64,000 nt of DNA from an uncultured Alphaproteobacteria bacterium (GCA_947630965.1 CANRJO010000005.1:1-64000); one strand, 5' to 3'. Positions 44,293 through 54,841 are shown, counted from the first letter of the stretch. The notes: generated from the letters alone by a model not told the origin. Translations and numbers: made by a program.

Positions 44293-45366
44293 ATGGAACA
44301 ACGTATTGTCAGTCCCTTGCCACAGGCAGAAGATGAAAAAAATAACATTAACGCGCCTGTTTCCACACGTCCTGAAAGTTTGGCGGATTTTGTAGGACAA
44401 ACCGCAGCTTGCGCCAACTTAAAGGTTTTTATTGAGGCAGCGCGCAGCCGGCACGAGGCGTTGGATCATGTGTTGCTTTTTGGCCCGCCGGGGCTTGGCA
44501 AAACAACGCTTGCCTCCATTATTGCCAAAGAATTGGGCGTTGGTTTTCGTGCCACATCTGCACCAATGATTTCCAAATCGGGTGATCTAGCGGCGATTTT
44601 AACCAATTTGGAGCCAAACGATGTTTTGTTTATTGATGAAATTCATCGCTTAAACCCCGCGATTGAAGAAGTTTTATACTCGGCAATGGAAGATTTTCAG
44701 CTTGATTTGATTATTGGCGAAGGTCCTTCCGCACGCTCTGTCCGCATAGATTTGCAACCTTTCACGTTGGTTGGCGCCACCACACGCTCAGGCTTGCTTT
44801 CAAATCCGTTGCGCGATAGGTTCGGTATTCCTTTGCGGCTTGATTTTTACACCCATGATGAGCTTAAACAAATTGTGATGCGGAGCGCTAAACTTTTGGG
44901 TATGCCGATTTCTGATAACGGCGCGCTTGAAATTGCCAAGCGTTCACGCGGCACACCACGTGTGGCGGGGCGGCTTTTGCGCCGTGTGCGCGATTTTGGC
45001 GCGGTTGACGGTGGCGCGGAAATTGATAATAAGCTTGCCGATACCGCTTTACGCCGCTTAGATGTAGATAATTATGGGCTTGACGCTTTTGACAGGCGTT
45101 ACTTAAATTGCATTGCCAAAAATTATGGCGGGGGTCCGGTTGGCGCCGATACTTTGGCGGCGGCGCTTTCGGAAGAACGCGACACTATTGAAGAAGTGGT
45201 TGAGCCGTTTTTGTTAAAACTTGGCTTTATCCAACGCACGCCGCGCGGTCGCGTTATTTCTGATTCCGGTTGCGAATATTTGGGAATCCCGCGTTCTAAA
45301 ATTAAGCGTGATGACCGCCAATTTGACCTTTTAGCTAACATTGAAAGTTCTTTAGATGATAACTAA
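44293..45366 (+). CDS. ruvB: Holliday junction ATP-dependent helicase RuvB
   Basis: AAA+ motor that drives branch migration with RuvA. The 357 residues contain the start [11 protein letters not shown], the Walker [12 protein letters not shown], Walker B DEIHRL, sensor/Arg-finger region [17 protein letters not shown], and a C-terminal winged helix ([12 protein letters not shown]). Length is a little above average because of an N-terminal extension. Its end overlaps the start of the ybgC gene by 11 bases, so the operon continues. Confidence 0.97.
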   Translation: MEQRIVSPLPQAEDEKNNINAPVSTRPESLADFVGQTAACANLKVFIEAARSRHEALDHVLLFGPPGLGKTTLASIIAKELGVGFRATSAPMISKSGDLAAILTNLEPNDVLFIDEIHRLNPAIEEVLYSAMEDFQLDLIIGEGPSARSVRIDLQPFTLVGATTRSGLLSNPLRDRFGIPLRLDFYTHDELKQIVMRSAKLLGMPISDNGALEIAKRSRGTPRVAGRLLRRVRDFGAVDGGAEIDNKLADTALRRLDVDNYGLDAFDRRYLNCIAKNYGGGPVGADTLAAALSEERDTIEEVVEPFLLKLGFIQRTPRGRVISDSGCEYLGIPRSKIKRDDRQFDLLANIESSLDDN

Positions 45367-45808
45367 CCTTAAAGCGCCTGCCGGTTCGCTTGAAAACGGC
45401 ACTTTTTATTTCCCGATCCGCATTTATTATGAAGATACGGATGCCGGCGGGATTGTTTATAATGCCAATTACCTGAAGTTTGCCGAGCGGGCAAGAACAG
45501 AATTTTTACGCCATATCGGTGCGGATGCTCAACAAAGCACTCTGGAAAACGAGGGGCTGACTTTTGTGGTGCGGCATCTGGACATTGATTTTATTATGCC
45601 CGCCAAATTAGATGATTTTATTGTGGCAACCTGCACAATTAAAGAGCAAAAAAACGCCTCTTTACTGATTTATCAGGAAATTAAGCGCCATGACGATGTT
45701 TTGGCAAAGCTGAATGTTCAAATTGCTTGCTTGGATATGAAACGCGGACGTCCGGTACGCATTCCAGAAGATATTTCTCAAAAATTTGCGCAAACAATAA
45801 CGCTTTAG
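45356..45808 (+). CDS. ybgC: YbgC-type acyl-CoA thioesterase
   Basis: A 150-residue hotdog-fold thioesterase. The active-site sequence [24 protein letters not shown] is the 4-HBT/YbgC signature with the catalytic Asp. It hydrolyses acyl-CoA thioesters and in most Proteobacteria is encoded at the head of the tol-pal cluster. Here it overlaps ruvB but the tolQRAB-pal genes do not follow: the next gene, rsfS, is convergent, ending two bases away. Confidence 0.92.
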   Translation: MITNLKAPAGSLENGTFYFPIRIYYEDTDAGGIVYNANYLKFAERARTEFLRHIGADAQQSTLENEGLTFVVRHLDIDFIMPAKLDDFIVATCTIKEQKNASLLIYQEIKRHDDVLAKLNVQIACLDMKRGRPVRIPEDISQKFAQTITL

Positions 45809-45809
45809 C

Positions 45810-46148
45810 TTATTTCCGAAGTGCTGCCGCGGATTGCCACATTTTTTCAAGATTGTAAAATGCGCGCACTTCAGGCTTAAACAAATGCACAATCACATCA
45901 AAAGCGTCAATAAGCACCCAATCAGCTTTTTCAGCGCCCTCAACGGAAGCACGGAAACCTTCTTTTTTCAGGTTTTCAACTACTTTTTCCGCCAACGAAG
46001 CCACATGCCGTTGCGATGTACCGCTCGCCACCACCATGTGCGACGCGATAGAGGAAATGCCGTTGAGATCAACAGTCACAATATCTTCCGCCTTATTTTC
46101 ATCTAAGGTTTGAACAACAATTTTTAAGATTTTTTCTTCATTATTCAC
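45810..46148 (-). CDS. rsfS: Ribosome silencing factor RsfS
   Basis: Binds L14 on the 50S subunit and blocks subunit joining in starvation. I use a GTG start at 46146-46148, preceded by AGGAG, giving 112 residues; the frame upstream extends 22 codons but is unlike the family. The core has TLDENKAEDIVTVDLNG, ASHMVVASGTSQRHVASLAEKV and the end DWVLIDAFDVIVHLFKPEVRAFYNLEKMW, typical of the RsfS/Iojap family. It lies 13 bases after obgE and so is probably the last gene of its operon. Confidence 0.94.
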   Translation of the reverse strand: MNNEEKILKIVVQTLDENKAEDIVTVDLNGISSIASHMVVASGTSQRHVASLAEKVVENLKKEGFRASVEGAEKADWVLIDAFDVIVHLFKPEVRAFYNLEKMWQSAAALRK

Positions 46149-46161
46149 GGTTTTCTCCTGT

Positions 46162-47524
<1,363 letters not shown>

Positions 47525-47541
47525 TTTTTTACTCCTTTGCC

Positions 47542-47844
47542 TTACTTGGACACAACATTGGTGATTTTAACCAATGTGATTTGTTGTCTGTGTCCGTTTT
47601 TACGGCGATAATTCTGCCGTCTTTTCTTTTTAAAGATAATCACTTTAGCGTCTTTAGCTTGTTTTAAGACAGTTGCTTTCACGCTAGCGCCCGCCACAAG
47701 CGGTGTGCCAACGGTATCACCTAAAGCCAAAACTTCATTAAAGACAACTTCCTTGCCTTCTTCACCGGCGATTTTCTCAATTTTAACAACATCACCTTCC
47801 GTGACCCTGTATTGCTTCCCGCCTGTTCTAATAACTGCGTACAT
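47542..47844 (-). CDS. rplU: 50S ribosomal protein L21
   Basis: 100-residue L21. The N-terminus [25 protein letters not shown] and the basic [21 protein letters not shown] are diagnostic. It is the first gene of the rplU-rpmA pair; a TTGACA promoter lies upstream. The ribosome-binding site is an AGGTG a few bases before the ATG. Confidence 0.97.
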   Translation of the reverse strand: MYAVIRTGGKQYRVTEGDVVKIEKIAGEEGKEVVFNEVLALGDTVGTPLVAGASVKATVLKQAKDAKVIIFKKKRRQNYRRKNGHRQQITLVKITNVVSK

Positions 47845-47888
47845 TTTAATTCACCTAATTTTTGATTACACACACAATGTTGACTTGC

Positions 47889-47916
47889 AATATACATAAC
47901 TTTTTTTGCCTGTCAA
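47889..47916 (-). promoter_or_regulatory. Sigma-70-like promoter of rplU-rpmA
   Basis: On the minus strand a consensus TTGACA (47911-47916) and TATATT (47889-47894) are 16 bases apart, about 45 bases before the rplU start. Confidence 0.7.
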
Positions 47917-47934
47917 CAAAATTTTAAGAAAATT

Positions 47935-48408
47935 TTAGTTTTTCTTACTTTTATGGTCTTTTCGATGCAAAATCCGCCAAAATTCCGGACGCATAAAACG
48001 CCCGCGCCACAGCCCAATTTTTGCCTTTTGAGCTTCTTTTTCCTCATCTTTATACCAACTGTGCCGATAAGTTAGCGCCATACCGTTTTGAACCATCAGT
48101 TTATTAAGATTTTGCCCATCGGCATAGCAAATACTTAAATCGCGCTCATATATATCCGTATCTTTTTTATCGCACCTAACATTGCGGGCATTTTGAACCA
48201 AAGATATCAGATAGTTAAGCGATTCTTTTCCACAGGCATATTCTTTTTTATTTTCATCAAGACAAGTTTGAAACATTTCCGGCGCGTCAATACCCATCAG
48301 CCGAACTCTGCGCCCATTCAGCTCCAAAGAATCGCCGTCTGTAACCCAAACTTTTGCCACACTCGGAAGAGCAAAAAGCAATAAAAGCGCGGAAAACAAA
48401 TATTTCAT
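47935..48408 (-). CDS. Thermonuclease-like (SNase) nuclease
   Basis: A 157-residue exported staphylococcal nuclease-like enzyme. The signal MKYLFSALLLLFALPSVA ends near residue 18. The catalytic groups are in place: VTDGDSLELNG, RLMGIDAPE (Arg and Glu) and YERDL (second Arg), with calcium-binding Asp in GDS and DAPE. A cysteine pair (QTCLDEN...YACGKE) may form a disulfide. GGAGGTG precedes the ATG at 48408. It would degrade DNA or RNA in the periplasm or outside. Confidence 0.9.
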   Translation of the reverse strand: MKYLFSALLLLFALPSVAKVWVTDGDSLELNGRRVRLMGIDAPEMFQTCLDENKKEYACGKESLNYLISLVQNARNVRCDKKDTDIYERDLSICYADGQNLNKLMVQNGMALTYRHSWYKDEEKEAQKAKIGLWRGRFMRPEFWRILHRKDHKSKKN

Positions 48409-48534
48409 TGTTGACACCTCCGTATAAATTGTGCAAAAGTATAGAAAATTGTAAAAAATACGCAAGCAAAATTTTGCTTCTGTTTTTGTGCGATATTGAA
48501 AAGTTTGGAAACTCTTAGGTTTGAGAGGTTGGCA

Positions 48535-49770
48535 GTGTTCAAAAGGTCTGGTTTTTATGCGTTAGGTTTTATTTGCGCGGCATTTCTTGCCTCATGCGTT
48601 CAAGAACAGCATTCTTCCGTTATTCGTGTTGAAAGTTGGCAACCCAAATTAGCGCAGACGGATTCAATCATTGTGTGCCGTCAAAAACAATGCGCCCCGA
48701 CAAGCCTTTCCATGTCTTCGGAGTTCATTTATAATTCTTTAGCGCACCTTCTTGACAACAACAATCATAACACGCTTTTACCTTGCACGGCAGATCCCAA
48801 AACGCACGTCTGCACGGAAGAGTATATTGTTTTGCCCTTAACAGTTGGTGTAACACCGGCGTTTATGTACATCAACAGCGTCAAAATCTCAGATATGTCT
48901 ATGGCATTAAACAGAAAAAGTTTAGACCTTATCCTTAATTATAATGTCACGTACAACGGTCAAACACCTGTTTGTAAGCCCGCCAAAAGCCTTATTTACG
49001 TCAAAAACACCAAAAACATCATCATGGAAGACAGTGGCTATGCCTGCAAAATGACAACCATCGGCAGCTCTGTTGTTAAAACATTATTCGCCATTGATTA
49101 CATTGATTTAGACTATGGCTATATTGGCGGCTATTATTCCATTGGTGTTTCAGGCCCGGCTTTCGGTGGCGGTTCAGGTTATATGTTATTAAGGTTACCC
49201 AAAGATGCCTACCCGCTTTCTCCTGAGTTGATGGATCAGCAAGAAATTGTTAAAAAAGATCAGAATCAAGCTGAAGAAGATGTTGAAGCTTACGAATACG
49301 AAGAAGATGAAGAATTTTTTGAGCCTGAGGCACCGACAAAACCTTCCAAAATTAAGGTAACCGTTAGAACAACAACCAAAGGCAAACATTGCAATGGCGC
49401 GTGCAAATGTACAGGCAAAGCTAAAAGCAATGGCACGTGTAAATGCACAGGTAAAAATGCGCGCGGATGTCCTGATATTCCGCATCAAACCAAGGCTAAG
49501 GTACCGGAAGCGAAACCGGATACGGTGGTAAATGTAGAATATACAGACCAAAAGGGCGTTCAAATCTTTCCTTTCGTCAAACCGCATGCCCAAGTAAAAC
49601 ACACTAAAGTCATGAACCAAGCGCCACAACCGCCTGTTCAAATTATTGACACACCTTTGCCAATAGAAGAAAAATCGGTGGAACAAAAACCGACAGAAGA
49701 AAAACCGGTGGAACAAAAACCAACAGAAGAAAAACCGGTGGAACAAAAAGCGGATACGCCACAAAAATAA
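48535..49770 (+). CDS. Lipoprotein with acidic stretch, Cys repeats and Pro/Glu/Lys repeats
   Basis: A 411-residue predicted lipoprotein. I use the GTG at 48535, with GAGAGG upstream; the signal then reads MFKRSGFYALGFICAAFLASC. The first 220 residues form an unrecognised domain, ending in a Gly-rich GGYYSIGVSGPAFGGGSG. An acidic run follows at about 250-270 (EDVEAYEYEEDEEFFEPE), then a two-unit Cys repeat with the core CNGxCKCTGK, and at the end a 10-residue repeat (EEKPVEQKPT) encoded by a 30-bp DNA repeat at about 49678-49750. Probably a surface-exposed stalk; function unknown. Confidence 0.72.
   Translation: MFKRSGFYALGFICAAFLASCVQEQHSSVIRVESWQPKLAQTDSIIVCRQKQCAPTSLSMSSEFIYNSLAHLLDNNNHNTLLPCTADPKTHVCTEEYIVLPLTVGVTPAFMYINSVKISDMSMALNRKSLDLILNYNVTYNGQTPVCKPAKSLIYVKNTKNIIMEDSGYACKMTTIGSSVVKTLFAIDYIDLDYGYIGGYYSIGVSGPAFGGGSGYMLLRLPKDAYPLSPELMDQQEIVKKDQNQAEEDVEAYEYEEDEEFFEPEAPTKPSKIKVTVRTTTKGKHCNGACKCTGKAKSNGTCKCTGKNARGCPDIPHQTKAKVPEAKPDTVVNVEYTDQKGVQIFPFVKPHAQVKHTKVMNQAPQPPVQIIDTPLPIEEKSVEQKPTEEKPVEQKPTEEKPVEQKADTPQK
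49678..49750 (+). repeat. 30-bp tandem repeat in the lipoprotein gene
   Basis: The unit encoding VEQKPTEEKP occurs nearly 2.5 times with only single-base differences. Such a short repeat can change copy number by slippage. Confidence 0.85.
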
Positions 49771-49797
49771 CCGATTTTTATGCTTAAAAATACAATT

Positions 49798-49823
49798 CAA
49801 GCCTCTATACAGAGGCTTTTTTA
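49798..49823 (+). terminator. Intrinsic terminator after the lipoprotein gene
   Basis: AAGCCTC and GAGGCTT flank a TATACA loop and a T-run follows on the plus strand. The end of the convergent mutT gene overlaps the hairpin. Confidence 0.75.
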
Positions 49824-50215
49824 TGAATAAAGTCTATATATGCTTTAGCAACCGGAACATCGGCAGGCGCCAGATTATATTTGATAAGATCTTGAGGACT
49901 TGCCCAAACATAAGTTTCATGTGCTGTTAAGGTTGTAATTTGAGGGCTTAAAGCTGTTGCCAAAAAAACATGAAGACAAACATTTTTTGTTTCATAGGCA
50001 CAAACTGATTTCATAAAAAAGGAATCAATTTCAATCGGGAGGTTCATTTCTTCAGCTAATTCGCGTTTCAAGCACGCCTGCAAAGTTTCATGCTCTTCCA
50101 GTTTGCCACCCGGAAATTCCCACAAACCGCCCTGATCCTTTGAAAAAAGGCGTTGCCCGAGCAAAACCTTGCCTTGATAAGTGATAATTCCTGCCGCAAT
50201 TTGTAGTGTTTTCAT
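49805..50215 (-). CDS. mutT: 8-oxo-dGTP diphosphatase MutT-like
   Basis: A 136-residue Nudix hydrolase. The Nudix box reads GGKLEEHETLQACLKRELAEEM, with the REx2EE glutamates intact. The N-terminus (IAAGIITYQGKVLLGQRLFSKDQGGLWEFPGG) is that of MutT/NudG enzymes, which clean oxidised dGTP from the nucleotide pool. The ATG overlaps the TGA of gcrA (ATGA), so the two are coupled. Substrate choice cannot be settled from sequence. Confidence 0.9.
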   Translation of the reverse strand: MKTLQIAAGIITYQGKVLLGQRLFSKDQGGLWEFPGGKLEEHETLQACLKRELAEEMNLPIEIDSFFMKSVCAYETKNVCLHVFLATALSPQITTLTAHETYVWASPQDLIKYNLAPADVPVAKAYIDFIHKKASV

Positions 50216-50673
50216 TTGCGCATAGGCTTAACGTAAGCAATAGCCGCGTGCTCTTCGCAATAAGTTTGCCCGCTGCGAACTTTTTTACCGCAAAAGCAAA
50301 AGCCCTCATCGCGCGGATCGCCAATCGGCCAACGACAAGTATGATTATCAAGCTCCGTAAGCGGTATGCACCCTGTTTTTTCAACCGTTGTCGGCACAAC
50401 AACCGTTGGACTGATTTCCACGGGTTCAATCTTAACTTTCTTAACGGATTTTGCAGATTTTGGCGTTTTTTCAACACTTTTTTGTGCCGGTTGCTCCAAC
50501 ACCACATTTTCTTTTTTCTTAATTGGCGATGGGCGAGCCGTTAAATTAAGACGATGAACTTTACCGACAATAGAGTTTTTTGAAACGCCTATTTTTTTTG
50601 CAATTTCGCTCGTCGTCAGACCTTGTTTCCACATCTGACGCAACTTATCAATCATCTCACTTGTCCAAGCCAT
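50212..50673 (-). CDS. gcrA: GcrA cell cycle regulator
   Basis: Alphaproteobacterial transcription regulator that binds the housekeeping sigma factor and acts at GANTC-methylated promoters. The 153-residue protein starts MAWTSEMIDKLRQMWKQGLTTSEIAKKIGVSKNSIVGKVHRLNL, with the HTH domain, then a Lys/Pro/Val linker, and ends in the sigma-binding Cys region (CRWPIGDPRDEGFCFCGKKVRSGQTYCEEHAAIAY). I start at 50673, preceded by AAGGAG; ten upstream codons are ignored. Its presence ties the genome to Alphaproteobacteria. The methyltransferase CcrM is not in the window. Confidence 0.95.
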   Translation of the reverse strand: MAWTSEMIDKLRQMWKQGLTTSEIAKKIGVSKNSIVGKVHRLNLTARPSPIKKKENVVLEQPAQKSVEKTPKSAKSVKKVKIEPVEISPTVVVPTTVEKTGCIPLTELDNHTCRWPIGDPRDEGFCFCGKKVRSGQTYCEEHAAIAYVKPMRK

Positions 50674-50789
50674 AGGAAATCTCCTTATTTTTATTTTGGG
50701 CATAGTTTAATCAATTTTTGTTTTTAAGTCCAGTTATTTTTTTATAAAATATGCTTTTTATTTGAAAAAAAGTATGATATTTAAAGCCT

Positions 50790-52037
50790 ATGAAAAAATT
50801 TTGGATAAATATTTTGCTTCACTGCGTGTTGTGCCTTGGGTTGATAAATTCAGCATTTGCCGATCCAAGGAAAGCTTATGCAAAATACTTTCAGGTTGAT
50901 TTAGACGCTCCCGTGCCGGACTTACAAGCCTTAGCCAAAGAATATGAGAAAGCAGCGGAAGTATATAACCCACGTTATCTTTTAAGTTGGGACGTCGGCT
51001 CCCAGTTTGATCCTTTATGGGTCAACACCATATCTTATTACGGCTTGTCTGAAAAGCGCCTTAAAGCTCCAAATGAAGATGCCCTTCTGGACATGCTCAA
51101 ATCTTTACCGAAAGAATATTATCCTTACATAGGGCCCCAACTCCACGCCACAGCGGGGATGTCTGAAAAAATTTTGAATATGCCCGGCATCAAAGAAACC
51201 AAAAATCACTTTCCTGAACGCATTGCACCGCAAGTTACGGATATTGAAGATTTAGAATTTTTATCCCCACATCTTTACCTGCTTTTAATGCCTGAAATGT
51301 GGCCTTCCAACAACATCCCCCTTGACATGCCGCGCCTAAAACCCACTAAGTTTACAAACATAGCGCCACCTTTATCTTCTCTCAAAAAAATTATGCAAAG
51401 CGTTCCCCAAAACGGCTATGACGGTGCCGAAAAAGCAAAATCAGCACCGGATAAGGATGATTTAAGAACACTTAAAATCAACGCCTCATCGCCTTTAACG
51501 GGCGGGGATATTCGGGCTTTTTTAAACACCTTACCCAACGTGAAAGCCTTTGGCACAAATTCAAATTTGGTAAAAATTCATCAAGCTGAGATTTTGCTCA
51601 ACTTTTGGGAGCAAAAAAACGGCACGGCTTTGCCTATGGAAAGCCTTAAAGACAGTGTCAACCCCTGCGCTCGGTTAGCATTAAAAATCAAGTGGGCAGG
51701 CTTGGAAACAAAATTTTTACAAACCATTGCCCCACAAGGATTTAATTTAAAAGAATGGGCTTACACCTGCGACAAAACCATCAAAGCACACCGCATAGCA
51801 ACCATTTCAAGAGACACCATAACAACACTGAAAAACTATAAAAACGGTGTTTATGATAAATATTTTATGCCCTTAAAACCTCAATATCGCGATATGCCCT
51901 TTGCCATTATGGCGGCAACGCTTGAAATGTATACAGCCCCTAAAGCGGACGTTATGCAAGCGCTTCAAAACGGCATCAAAATAAATGAAGCTTTGCGTCC
52001 TTTAGGGGGCAAACTTTTGTTTTCACCGATAAATTAA
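50790..52037 (+). CDS. Exported hypothetical protein
   Basis: A 415-residue protein of no recognised family. The signal peptide MKKFWINILLHCVLCLGLINSAFA is clear, with cleavage near residue 24. The mature part is mixed helix/strand with only a few cysteines (in NPCARL and YTCDKT), no lipobox and no membrane helix, so it is probably periplasmic. The neighbours (gcrA upstream on the other strand, rpoZ downstream) give no clue. No good Shine-Dalgarno is visible before the ATG. Confidence 0.65.
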   Translation: MKKFWINILLHCVLCLGLINSAFADPRKAYAKYFQVDLDAPVPDLQALAKEYEKAAEVYNPRYLLSWDVGSQFDPLWVNTISYYGLSEKRLKAPNEDALLDMLKSLPKEYYPYIGPQLHATAGMSEKILNMPGIKETKNHFPERIAPQVTDIEDLEFLSPHLYLLLMPEMWPSNNIPLDMPRLKPTKFTNIAPPLSSLKKIMQSVPQNGYDGAEKAKSAPDKDDLRTLKINASSPLTGGDIRAFLNTLPNVKAFGTNSNLVKIHQAEILLNFWEQKNGTALPMESLKDSVNPCARLALKIKWAGLETKFLQTIAPQGFNLKEWAYTCDKTIKAHRIATISRDTITTLKNYKNGVYDKYFMPLKPQYRDMPFAIMAATLEMYTAPKADVMQALQNGIKINEALRPLGGKLLFSPIN

Positions 52038-52056
52038 TTAATTTTTAAAAAAATTC

Positions 52057-52085
52057 TTGCATTTAGCATTAAGAGTCTGTATAAC
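52057..52085 (+). promoter_or_regulatory. Sigma-70-like promoter of rpoZ with an internal GANTC site
   Basis: TTGCAT (52057-52062) and TATAAC (52080-52085) are spaced by 17 bases. A GAGTC (52073-52077), the CcrM methylation motif, lies between the two boxes, where GcrA-dependent promoters often carry it. Confidence 0.65.
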
Positions 52086-52125
52086 AAGGACAAATTTTGG
52101 AATAACCTTTGGAAAAGGAAGAAAA

Positions 52126-52599
52126 ATGGCTCGTGTCACTGTTGAAGATTGCATTGATAAACTCCCGAATCGCTATGAGCTTTTAATGGTTGCCGCCCAA
52201 CGCGCCAAAGACATCAAAGCTGGTGCCCCGCTTCGGGTGGAGCGTGATAATGATAAAAACTCGGTTGTTGCTTTGCGTGAAATTGCTGAAAACAAAGTCA
52301 GCATTGAAGATTTGCAGCATTCGTTGGTGATGAACCTTCAGAAATATGTTGAGGTAGAAGAACCCGAGGAAGAAGAGATGGAAATTGCCGCCGCTGAGAA
52401 AGAGTTGGCAGAGCTTGACAGCCAGTTTGATAGCTCCATGCTTCTTGATTCGGACTTAGATGATTCCATGCAAATTCATGACGAGGATGATTCGCTTGAT
52501 TTAGACGATGATACAAACTTGGATGATGAGTTGGCAGATGAAGATTTAGGCGATGACGCCGCTGCAGATGATTTTGCCGATGAAAATGAAGATTTTTAA
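52126..52599 (+). CDS. rpoZ: DNA-directed RNA polymerase omega subunit with long acidic tail
   Basis: Omega binds beta' and aids RNA polymerase assembly. The core [33 protein letters not shown] is canonical, and [18 protein letters not shown] ends the conserved part. After about residue 75, where E. coli omega stops near 90, there is an acidic extension of about 80 residues very rich in Asp and Glu with few basic residues. The start at 52126 follows GGAAGA; the longer open frame upstream is unlikely. It is monocistronic with its own promoter and terminator. Confidence 0.93.
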   Translation: MARVTVEDCIDKLPNRYELLMVAAQRAKDIKAGAPLRVERDNDKNSVVALREIAENKVSIEDLQHSLVMNLQKYVEVEEPEEEEMEIAAAEKELAELDSQFDSSMLLDSDLDDSMQIHDEDDSLDLDDDTNLDDELADEDLGDDAAADDFADENEDF

Positions 52600-52621
52600 G
52601 CAAAATTAACTTTTTGACTTT

Positions 52622-52660
52622 AGGATAAACGGGATATGCAAATATCCTGTTTATTTTTTT
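52622..52660 (+). terminator. Intrinsic terminator of rpoZ
   Basis: ATAAACGGGATAT and ATATCCTGTTTAT pair over a GCAA loop (one G-T pair), followed by a run of T. It sits between rpoZ and the relA/spoT gene. Confidence 0.85.
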
Positions 52661-52695
52661 GTAAAAATAGGCTATGATAGATCATGTGAGGAAAA

Positions 52696-54828
52696 ATGTT
52701 AAGACAATATGAGCTAGTAGATTTAGTCAAATCATACGACCCTGAAGCGGATGAAGACGCTTTAAACAGGGCGTATGTTTTTGCCATGAAGAAACATGGC
52801 GGACAGCTCAGAACATCGGGCGATCCTTATTATTCGCACCCAATTGAAGTGGCAGGTATCTTAACAAAATTCAAACTTGATTCTGCTTCCATCATTGCAG
52901 GTCTTTTGCATGATACGGTTGAAGATACCGACACCACTGTTGAAGAAGTGCGCGAACTTTTTGGCGATCAGGTGGCAAGTTTGGTAGACGGCTTAACCAA
53001 ATTAGCCTTAATTGAGCAAAAATCAGGTAGCAGCAAGCAGGCGGAGAATTTCCGCAAACTTTTGCTTGCCATGTCCGATGACATTCGCGTTTTGCTCATC
53101 AAGCTCGCGGACAGACTTCATAACATGCGCACGCTTCATTATTGTCCTGAGGATAAGCGTATGCGCATTGCCAAGGAAACGCTTGATATTTACGCGCCTT
53201 TGGCAGAGCGTATCGGCATGCAGGAAGTCAAAGACGAGCTTGAAGAAATTGCTTTTGCGGAACTTCATAAAGAAGCGCATGATTCGATTGTGGCACGCCT
53301 TAACTTTTTGCGTGAGCAAGGCAGCAACATTGTGCCCAAGATTATTGCCGAGCTTGAAAAAGACATGGCGGAAAACAACATTCAGGCAACCGTCACCGGT
53401 CGTGAAAAAGCGCCTTATTCCATTTGGCGCAAAATGCAGCAAAAAAACGCCTCTTTTGAGCAACTTTCCGACATTATGGCGTTTCGCATTTGCGTGGATG
53501 ACGTGGCTTCATGTTATCAGGCTTTGGGCGTCATTCACAGCAAATATCACATGGTGCCGCGGCGCTTTAAGGATTATATTTCAACGCCCAAGCCCAACGG
53601 ATATCAATCCATTCACACAGGCGTGGTCGGACCTTTAAACACGCGCATTGAAATCCAAATTCGCACTTATGAAATGCACGAGATTGCCGAAAAAGGCGTG
53701 GCGGCGCATTGGGCTTATAAGCAAGGCCAACGCGCTGAAGGGCGCAACTTCAGGTGGATGCGTGAGCTTTTGGAAATTTTGGAGCAAGCGGAAAATCCAG
53801 AAGAGTTTTTGGAAAACACCAAACTTGAAATGTATAATGATCAGGTTTTTTGCTTCACCCCCAAAGGCGACTTGATCGGTCTACCGCGCGGTTCCACACC
53901 TGTTGATTTTGCTTATGCCGTGCACTCTTATGTCGGCGATACCTGCGTCGGCGCCAAAGTTAACGGCGAGATTGCGCCGTTAAGAACGGTTTTACATAAT
54001 GGTGATCAGGTAGAAATCTTAACATCAAAAGCCCAACATCCTTCTATTGAATGGGAGCGTTTTGTCATCACGGGCAAAGCCAAAGCCGCCATTCGCCGCT
54101 ATGTGCGCACCACAAAGCGCGAGCAATTCATAAGCCTTGGGCGCGAGATGTTGGAACGCTTATTCAAGGGCGAAAATCAGGAGCTTTCGGATAAAGTTTT
54201 AGTCGGCATCATGCAAAATTTTGAAGCCGAAACCATTGATGATATTTATGCCAAGGTTGGCGAAGGGCTTGTGACCGGTTGGGATGTTTTGAAAGCGGCT
54301 TATCCGGCTTATAAACAATCCAAACTGGACAAGATGGTCAAATCCATCAAAGTGCCAACTTTCCGTAAAAAGAAAAAGACAGAGCCCTTAAAAATCAAGG
54401 GTCTGATTGCTGACATGGCGGTGCATTTTGCAGGCTGTTGCCACCCGTTGCCCGGGGATCGGATTGTCGGCATTGTGACAACGGGCAAAGGTGTTGCCGT
54501 GCACACCATAGATTGCAAAGCACTTGAAAAATATGCCCAAGAACCCGAACGTTGGCTTGACATTGACTGGGGCGATGACTCAAGGGAAGAGTTTCACACC
54601 GCGCGCATTAAAGTGATGCTCTCAAACGAGCCCGGCGCTTTGGGCGACCTTTCAAACCTGATTGCACGCCAAGAAGCCAACATTTCCAACTTGAATATTG
54701 TTTATCGCACACTAAGTTATTTTGAGATCTTAGTTGACATTGAAGTTCGCGATGTGGAGCATTTAAATGACATTATTGCTTCGCTCAAGAACGCTAAAGT
54801 TGTCAGCTATGTTGCCCGAGCCAACTAG
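52696..54828 (+). CDS. spoT: Bifunctional (p)ppGpp synthetase/hydrolase RelA/SpoT
   Basis: A 710-residue Rel protein. The HD hydrolase domain is at the start (SHPIEVAGIL, LLHDTVEDT, LADRLHNMRT). The synthetase domain (DIMAFRICV, YISTPKPNGYQSIHTGVVGP) retains expected catalytic residues. TGS (LPRGSTPVDFAYAVHS) and C-terminal ACT domains follow. It is the only such gene here and looks bifunctional, as is usual in Alphaproteobacteria. It makes and degrades ppGpp in nutrient stress. A DUF2062 gene follows within 15 bases. Confidence 0.96.
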   Translation: MLRQYELVDLVKSYDPEADEDALNRAYVFAMKKHGGQLRTSGDPYYSHPIEVAGILTKFKLDSASIIAGLLHDTVEDTDTTVEEVRELFGDQVASLVDGLTKLALIEQKSGSSKQAENFRKLLLAMSDDIRVLLIKLADRLHNMRTLHYCPEDKRMRIAKETLDIYAPLAERIGMQEVKDELEEIAFAELHKEAHDSIVARLNFLREQGSNIVPKIIAELEKDMAENNIQATVTGREKAPYSIWRKMQQKNASFEQLSDIMAFRICVDDVASCYQALGVIHSKYHMVPRRFKDYISTPKPNGYQSIHTGVVGPLNTRIEIQIRTYEMHEIAEKGVAAHWAYKQGQRAEGRNFRWMRELLEILEQAENPEEFLENTKLEMYNDQVFCFTPKGDLIGLPRGSTPVDFAYAVHSYVGDTCVGAKVNGEIAPLRTVLHNGDQVEILTSKAQHPSIEWERFVITGKAKAAIRRYVRTTKREQFISLGREMLERLFKGENQELSDKVLVGIMQNFEAETIDDIYAKVGEGLVTGWDVLKAAYPAYKQSKLDKMVKSIKVPTFRKKKKTEPLKIKGLIADMAVHFAGCCHPLPGDRIVGIVTTGKGVAVHTIDCKALEKYAQEPERWLDIDWGDDSREEFHTARIKVMLSNEPGALGDLSNLIARQEANISNLNIVYRTLSYFEILVDIEVRDVEHLNDIIASLKNAKVVSYVARAN

Positions 54829-54841
54829 TTGTGTGATAAAA

